Below the pieces are notes generated by a model, which worked only from the letters and a program-made list of their open reading frames with translations, was not told the origin of the DNA and ran no database searches. Both the position numbers and the translations under genes were made by a program. Below, in pieces: positions 51,201-60,200 of a DNA stretch of 64,000 nucleotides (position 1 is the stretch's first letter; the number at the start of each line of letters is the position of its first letter). This stretch comes from Lutraria lutraria (lineage: Eukaryota > Mollusca > Bivalvia > Venerida > Mactridae): NCBI GenBank assembly GCA_964023205.1, contig OZ026838.1:28671843-28735842 (forward strand), read 5' to 3'.

Positions 51201-54200
51201 TTCAGAGATACAAGGTATTTTAAGAGGTATATTCAGATCATATATTACATTACAACATGTATTGCCCACTCACCTTGCTTGGGCTAAAGTCAGCAAAATT
51301 AGCAGAGAAAGCATCTCCGCCACCAAAACCACTCACCCCAGTCGATGATCCGGAAAACGGGTCCGAGCTTCCAAATGGATCATTCGGAAATGCTCCAGCT
51401 CCAAACGGGTCCGGTTTCTTTGGCTTCGATGGACTAGACATGGGTGACTTGCCCTTGGGTGGGGCAGGTCGAGGGGGAGGAGCTTTCTTTTGTTTAGGGG
51501 GTAATGCTGGACGAGGGGATTCAGAGCGAGATTTTGCAGGTGGGGAGGGTGCAAAAGGGTCAGTACCAAATAAATCGCCACTAGGCTTCTGCAATGCAAG
51601 AAATAATGGTACGTTTCATGAGTATTAACTATAACACATGCTTAAAGAAGCAAAACTACTGGAGGTTATTAGATATTATTAAGGGGAAAACTGGCACAAG
51701 AAAACATTGCTGATTATACAAAGTAAGACTACCACTAGATTCAGAGTAACTGCAAATAACTTAATAAGAAGAATTCAAGTCAACATTTTGTTTAATTCAA
51801 GATCTCAATGCTTCTAAAATATGCTAAAAAATCTATTAATTTTTTAATGGTAGTTCGGCAATAATGTTTAAAGATGCAATATTTCACATGATAACATTTA
51901 ATTTGTAGACTATTCAAAATATGTATTAAATTCAAATAACAATGTACACATACAAGCAACAACATTAAAAAGTTCAATAAGGAATTTAATATTTTGTAGA
52001 GCAAAATTAATTGGCACTAAAGAACTTGTTAAAAAGTAAAGATGATAGGTACACTGTTTGTTACTGTTCTTTAAAAATATACATTAAAAAAATACTTCAT
52101 ACTTTGAAGATTTCTATCAAAATTTGTTACCTCTAACAAGACAGAAATTCAATCTGATGTATTTTATGCAGCATGTTAAATACAGGCAAAACTTTGCTTG
52201 AGTGATGAACAATTAAGATAAATCAATTACCTGTGGCTTATTGGAAGAAGTACCAAATGGATCAAAAGCATCCATCTGTTTATTACCACCAGATGAAGAA
52301 GAAAATGAGTTTCCAAAAGGATCGGAACTAGAAAATGGATCATCCTGAAATCAAAAACATTGAAATGACAAAAAGGCACTTTAATGACAACTAAACAAAA
52401 TCACATCTAATTACCTGTATACAAATGTACCATGCTCATTGAATTGGTTTATTATTATGTAGGCACACCTTTATACCCTATATAGAACATGTCATTCACT
52501 TACCTTAGAATTATTTGTATTATTACTTGTAGCTGGAAATGCATCTTTAAATGGATCGTCTGATGCAAAAGGATCTGATGTAAAACCATCTGATTTAAAT
52601 GGATCGCCTACAACACAAATAATATCACATGATTAATTCTTAACTTACACACATCTTTATTTCATAAAGAAAGATGGCTATGACCTCAATTAAAGTATTG
52701 ATTGTTTTCTGCAGCAAGCCTAGTTAGATATACTTCCTGGGAAAATATCATTGGATCCATCTATCAGTAAAGCAAAGCTGGAAAATTTGTAAACAGAAAA
52801 ATGGAGATTAGGCCTGTGTCTTCATTCATGAAGTAATGAATTCTGTCAGCAAACATGATGATGAATATAATTACTATGTGAGATGCCTGCAAGGAGGATT
52901 GAACCTCCTCATTCCAGCATGTTTAAAAGACATGTGAATCTTACACACAGAAAATCCTCACTTCTTAATCATTATAATATCAAGCCGATTTCATTATAAT
53001 GAATTACAGTTGAATCTCGTTATCTCAAATTTCTAGGGACCGTGGAATTTAGTTTGAGATAACCGAAATTTGAGATAAACAAATACTGTATAATAATATA
53101 TGATTTAAAGTATTCGTGTACACGCAACGTACAGTAGCCTTTATTTAAGATAACAATACATGTATGATTACATTTTGCTTGAATAAAATATGTGCATACG
53201 TAGAGAAGAAACAAAATAATTATGTATCTATTCATGATAATTAATATCAACAATTATTGTCCCAACATTAAATACTTATTTACGAAATTTGTTGTAAGAA
53301 TTCGAAAAAACGGAGCGTCTAGCTTTACATATTTTCGGATGTATATGCATTCCGTACATAATGTAAGACGAATCCGTTAGTTGCCGCAACGTCGATCACG
53401 CTTTCGGAGTTAATACTTTTTATCAAGCTAAGATCATTTTACTCAGATTGGAATCCGACACTGTCATAGGTGGCAAATAATTGTACTCAATTTTCAAGTT
53501 AAACCTACGAGTATCCTAGTATTCGGATACTCACAGCAGCCGAAAATATACGTGGTGCGTACTTTACCTTACCTACCATATAATTTTAGTGAAGTCAAAT
53601 ACCAGGTATGATTATCATGCTACACTACACGTGTGCTTTCTGTTTGTCACACGATTATAAATCTCCCGGAGACTTTAAATTGTTCAATTAGCAAAATGTC
53701 ATGATAGGTGTGAAAGTGTCCATTGTTCGCTGATCTGCTCCAACTTTGAGATAAACAACTCAAACTACATGCTAATTAGAGTCATGGGGACAAAAATTTA
53801 GTTTGACATAAACGAAATTTTGAGATAAGTGAATTGCAGGTAAGCGGATTAATTTCATATAGAGAAAGAGCAAAAAAATCGGGACCCAACGAAACAGTTT
53901 GACATAACCGAAATTTTGATATAAGCGAGTTTGACATAACGAGATTCAACTGTACTTTTTTATACCAGTTTTCAATATTTTCTATATATTGCAATTTTTA
54001 TAATAATACCACTACAATACCAAGGCCCTTTTTTGGCCCCAAATGAAGTTTTAAAGCATAGTAAATACAACAATTATTCCCTTACAAACTCTTTCACTAT
54101 CACTTACTACTTTTAAAAGGGTCATCTGCAGCAAAGGGGTCAGGCTGAGTGGCCCCACTATTACTTCCCCCACCGAAGGGGTCTTTATTTTTAAAAGGAT

Positions 54201-57200
54201 CTTCATCGAATGCTGAGCCCATGCTAAAATCACTTATAGTGCTAACAGGACTTCCAACCTGAAAAAAAAACATAATATAATATAAAATCCAAGCGAAATT
54301 TAATGGTACACATGAACCAAATTATTAACCATTTGAATCTAAATGATGGACCTTGTGAAGCGCAGTGTTCGATTTTTTTAAAGCACTAGCCCGAACCATA
54401 TGTAGACTGTTGAAAATAAACAATTTTCCACTAGCCCGAATACACAATTTTTAGAAAATGCACTAGCTCGATAGGAAATTTACTAGCCCCGGGCTGTGGG
54501 CTAGTGGGTTAGCGTGAAGACTGGTTCAAGCCACATACCGACATTAAACAGATACATAAGTAACACTCATCTGACTTAAAGGAAATCAAAGGTCCTGAGA
54601 ATGTCCCAATGGGAATGTACAAAACTAATGCATTTGAACTGCAAATAAATATCTTAGCTTTGAGGTAGAATTTATTTGTGCAAGGAGAACAATGCCCATT
54701 TCAAACCATAGGACTCAGACTAGTAATCACCAGCCCCTCATTGCTGTTTGAATATCACCCAGTATCAAGTTTCATAAGTGAAGAAATTGTCCAACTGGCA
54801 CACAGAAAGTCAGTGGTTCTACCAATGTGCACACCTGAGACTTCCAACCCTGGAAAAGCTGCCAATTGACCCTGGCTGTAAGTACACTGTTAAGCCCCAA
54901 GAAGTGTTTGTGAAACATCGCTGCCCCCTAAAGGCCAACTGGATAGTAAGACCTTGACCTTTGACCAATTGAACTTAAAATCAATAACGGTCATCTACAT
55001 GCGATAACCTCCCTATCAAATCTTAGGACCTAAGGCCAAATCGTTCACTAGTTATTTGTTGGACAAGGTTTTTGTGCTGAAGGTCACTGTGACCTTGAAC
55101 TTTGATCTAAAAATCAATGGGGGTCATCTACATGTGATGACTAACCTCCAAACCAAATCTGAAGAGCTTAGGCCAAATGATGAAATCGTTTTCTAGTTAT
55201 TGGTCAGACAAGAGATAAGATGGACAGACCGACATGTGAAAAAAAACAATATACCCCCTTTTCTTTGAAAGGGGGCATAGAAGAAGGTCATTAAAGCATC
55301 TTACTGTAGCTCTCGTGCTTCCTTGGTCCTCAGTATTATTTTGTGTAGCAGACAGGAAAGAGTTATCACTTGGCATTGAAAATTCTGTAACACCTTGTTG
55401 TATAGCTCTATATTGGTCCTGTAAATGTTGTACACGGGTTTTTGTCTGAAATAATCCTCGATAGATCAGTATGCAATATTGCTTTCAATAAATTAAAACA
55501 ACGAGTGGAATACATTAGTAAAACCACTAGATTTATGACTATTGTTTATCAATAGTAGATATTTCACCTAACTGAGAGAAATTCAATCCAATTACACACG
55601 GATACAGTAAAAACTAGTGAATTTAACAACAGGCATATTCTTTTTGATTTACAATCTAACAAGCGCATATTTTAAAAATTGAGTCCCCAAAAATATTTCT
55701 GGATAAACGTGTCATGATATTTTTGCTCCATAAATAATGAGAATATTAGGTTAATTGGAATTTATCTTCATTAATTGGAACTTATCTTCATTAATTGGAA
55801 TTTATCTTCATTAATTGGAATTTATCAATCAAATTAGAATTTCTTTTGTCTGGCAATCGAGTTCTCTTTCCAGCAAAAAAATCAGTATTAAAATAGGGCA
55901 ATATCATTTACCAAGCATAATTAAACCACTTAACAAAATTCTAAACTTGACCTGTTATAATTCATAAAGAAATTTTAAAGATTTTTGGTTGTTTTACAAC
56001 TAATGTAAATAGAAATTCTATTACTGTAGAATCATTAATTTTCGTTGGGGATTTAATTTCGTGAATTTCGTGGGTTGGCTCATCCACGAAATCAAATCCC
56101 CATGAATTTAAATGCAGATATAAGGCATTTTTTTCAAAACTCAAAATCCACAAATTTATGTCCCCACGAAATAGCCATTTTAGTAATGAATATACAGTAT
56201 ATACTGGTGGCTAACTGGAGGCTAACCTACCAAGTGATCCTGGATTCTTTGCCAGTACTAACCATGTACTCTGAACATAAATGCCTAATTCTCAACATTA
56301 CCAGTACTTAATAAACCAGTGGTACAGTAAGTGACCTTAGACAAAATATCTTCAACCAATAATACCAGAGAATATGAGCCATGTGAATATGTGCCTTAAA
56401 AGCTTTCAAGTATTATAGGAAAAGAAATGAGATGGCACAGAGATGAGAACTTACTTGATTTACTTGTAGTGCGACATCTTTATTTGACTTTGCTAACTGA
56501 TCAAGCTGTGCTTTGCCAGCTTCAACTCTCTGTTCAAGCTTGTTCTCCTCTTCTCTTAATGTACTAAGATCAATACGTAGTTTGTTTAATTCTTCATCAG
56601 TCTCCTAAAGTAATACATATTATATTGTTTATCAGTTATAACATTCACCTGGCCTAAACATATAGATGCACTGTGGTAAATCTACATTTTACTCTTAATG
56701 ACACAACTCAGGGAAATGTTCCCTAAACAAGCTTTGGAAAGATACTTACAATCCAGTCCATTGCTTATATGCAGTAGATAAGAATAGTGAAAGTAAGATA
56801 TGGCCCTAAGTTTATGAAACTTGAGAACTGTCTCAGAGCTCAAATCTAATTATCATTCTCAATGAATTCTTGATGAAAATGAATTTTTTAGTTTCATGTT
56901 TAAATACATACAGGAAACTTATTGAAGGAGTTCAAAATGATCACAATACTGACAGGTGACTGATTGTGTAAGGTGACTGTTAGCAAAATATCAATTATGA
57001 AAAATGTATAATTAATATCATTATTATTCTACTGTAGTTGTATTGTTAACATAAAAATGACAAATCTTGAGCTTGGAGACTGATCTCAAGTTTTATAATC
57101 TCAGACCATACAATATCAATAACAAGTATATCAATTGAACAGGGTTCAGAGTTAATTGTTTTCATTTAATATATATATTAAGTAACTATTGGGTTGTTTT

Positions 57201-60200
57201 GGGGTGTTATAAATCAGCCTGATCCTTATGATTCTAAAATCAAAGGTCTGTTACTACTCTCTGTGATACAATGCATTTATGATTCAAAACTAAGTAATAC
57301 ACACAAAACATAAATATTGTAAATACAATTACAATTTATAATTGATAATGGCGTATTGGGTAAGCATAGTGTTCAAGTTCCAAATGCATGTGATTCGGGG
57401 AAGTTGTAAGCAAAATATAATGGGCGTAAGCATTTTCATTTAACTTGGTATACAACAATGTTTTTTAAATATGTCTGAAGTATGAAAATAATGCAGTGTA
57501 GAACATAAAGATAGAATGTAGAAGGAAATTTGAACGTTACATCAAGTTTCAAATGCTCTTTTTTATTGTTATTTCTCATAAACAAGTCATTATTATTTTC
57601 ATTTTCAAAAATGTAATTTATCCATATAGAGCTAGTTTATAGAAATTGTGAAAGAAAAGAAGACTGGGGTTGTGGCCCTTTACATAAGCTATGAATTACA
57701 CAAATGTGGGGTAAAGTAATAAATAACTCAGAATTAACCCCAACCACAAAACAAGAGGGCCACATTGGCCCTTTTATCGCTCACCTGAGAACAAAGGCCA
57801 ATAATTAATGACCAGGTAATATAGTTTCCATCTTGTAAAACTCATTTTTACGTAGATTTTGAGATCAAAACCAACAATGAAGGTATAATACTGTTAAACT
57901 TGTAAGCTAAAACGTAGCAATTTTTCTAATCCAAGGGCCAATAACTCTTGAAGTTGTGGTCCGATTCCACCCATAACTGAACTTGTCCATAAGCATCAGG
58001 TCATACATATTTATTGTAAATATAATTAGGATCGGTGAATAAATGAAGGCGCTAGAGTGTAAACAAGCTAAAATATAGCAAATTTTCTAAGTCAAGGGCA
58101 CATAACTCTAGAAGTTCTGATCCGATTTTGCCCATAATTGAACTTGTCCAAGATCTTTTGGTTATACACATTTACTGAAAATATGATTAGGATTGGTGAA
58201 TTAATGAAGGCGCTAGAGTGTAAACAAGCTAAATGTAGCAAATTTTGTAATTCAAGGGCCCATAACTCTAAAAGTTACTGTCCGATTTTGCCCATAATTG
58301 AACTTAGCCGATACATTGCGGCCATATACATTGTGAGCAAGTTTAATCACGATTCCTTAAGAGCTGCGGTTGCTAGAGTGTAAACAAACTAATTGTGGCC
58401 AGACGCCGGACATTCAATGATCCTAAAAGCTCACCTGATGAATCAGGTGAGCTAAAAACCCTTCTATAAGAAACTTTACAGTAAATCCTCACTAAGCAGT
58501 CACCTGAATATTAAGACCTTCTCAATGTGACAACCACCTACTATCAGACCCCTTATCAATATTGAATCAATATTTCGACTTTATAGAGAGTCAACCTGAT
58601 TATTAAGACAGATTTCTTTTGGTCCCAAAGATAGTCATACTATTGAGGTTTTATTGTATTTATAGTAACAACTTAAGGAAATATAGGAGCGCTAAAGTCG
58701 CTTAATCAAATATGGCCAGGCGTACATCACTGAGTGACTAAATTGTGTGCTTTTACTCTAATTACTATAAGAATTAGTCAACAAAAAAGAATGATGGGAT
58801 ATGTGAAACCTTCAAACCCACATAATTATATCATGTCTGATGTGATGTACCGTATAAAATACTGTTACATAATGCATGAAACTCTGCGGGCTGTTACATA
58901 ATGCAAGAAACTCCCCGGGCTGTTACATAATGCATGAAACTCTGTGGGCTGTTACATAATGCATGAAACTCTGTGGGCTGTTCCATAATGCATGAAACTC
59001 TGCGGGCTGTTACATAATGCATGAAACTCTGTGGGCTGTTACACAATGCATGAAACTCTGAGGGCTGTTACATAATGCATGAAACTCTGTGGGCTGTTAC
59101 ACAATGCATGAAACTCTGAGGGCTGTTACATAATGTATGAATCTCTGCTGGTTGTTACATAATGCATGAAACTCTTACCAAAGCCGATTTCTGTTGATTT
59201 TGTATCTGGTTATTAAGAGCATCGATCTGAAAATAAAACAATTGGTGCAAGGTGCAGGTGATGGATATACTCTGGAATATTATAAATAGATACACCTTAA
59301 GTACCCGTAAATATCTAACACAGCAATATGTGCTCTGTTCTGTCAAGGGAGCATTATATTAATCCTAATGTTAAAACTTCAAATTTACAAGAAACAGTCA
59401 AACCTGTGAACAAAGGCCATTCTCGGGAAGATGAAATGTGGCCTTTATTGACAGGTGGCCTTTATATGGAGGTCATTTTGTTTAATAGTTTAATTTAAAA
59501 AGAATTCCCTTTATTCACAGAGTGGCTTTTATTCAGAGGTGGCCGCTAGCACAGGTTTAACTGCATCTTTATCAATTTTTGCCATTTTTCAGATATTTTT
59601 TACTTAATCATGGTATAAGCTAAATATCTGTTTCTTTGTAAAGCAAAGGGACACACTACAATTAATTTAAAGTTTGTGTTATTTTAAGAATTGTCTCCCT
59701 TTAACAGTGGGTTTGATGTAAGCAATGTGTTCATGTTGAACTTCTCTTTAAACATTCTCTGTCAGATAAAAACGTGTCTTATTTTAATACTGATGGACAT
59801 GAGGTAAGTAGTAGACGTGTAACCAGCATCATTCTATACTTGTATACTTAACATAGTAATGACCACAGTACTTTTTCTTTAAAATTATCACATTGCGATA
59901 CCTAAATTGCAATTCCTGTTTGGAGTAACAATGTGTTGTTTTCAGTAAAGGACAATCTAATTTCAAGAATTCATGAAAATCACCTAAATTTTAATTTCAC
60001 TGTATTTGGGAAATTGTTTTGCATTGAGTGCAGTGCTATACAACAGCGACATAACAATTATGACCACGAACCAATGAATGCGATGATGTGTATGTATGAT
60101 TAAGAGAAAAATGTTTCGCTTTCTTAAAATTTGTTCAAACAAAATATAATAAAAGATGAGTCACAATGTCTATTATCATATTATTTTCATTTCCAGTATA

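Noticed and set aside
51257..51628. Plus-strand 123-codon frame and minus-strand 88-codon frame over EPS15 exon i
   Set aside because: They are antisense and frame-shift shadows of the GC-richer EPS15 exon.
53007..53952. A feature entry with reversed end coordinate (53007-52952)
   Set aside because: That entry is a coordinate slip and carries no information; use the 53007-53952 entry.
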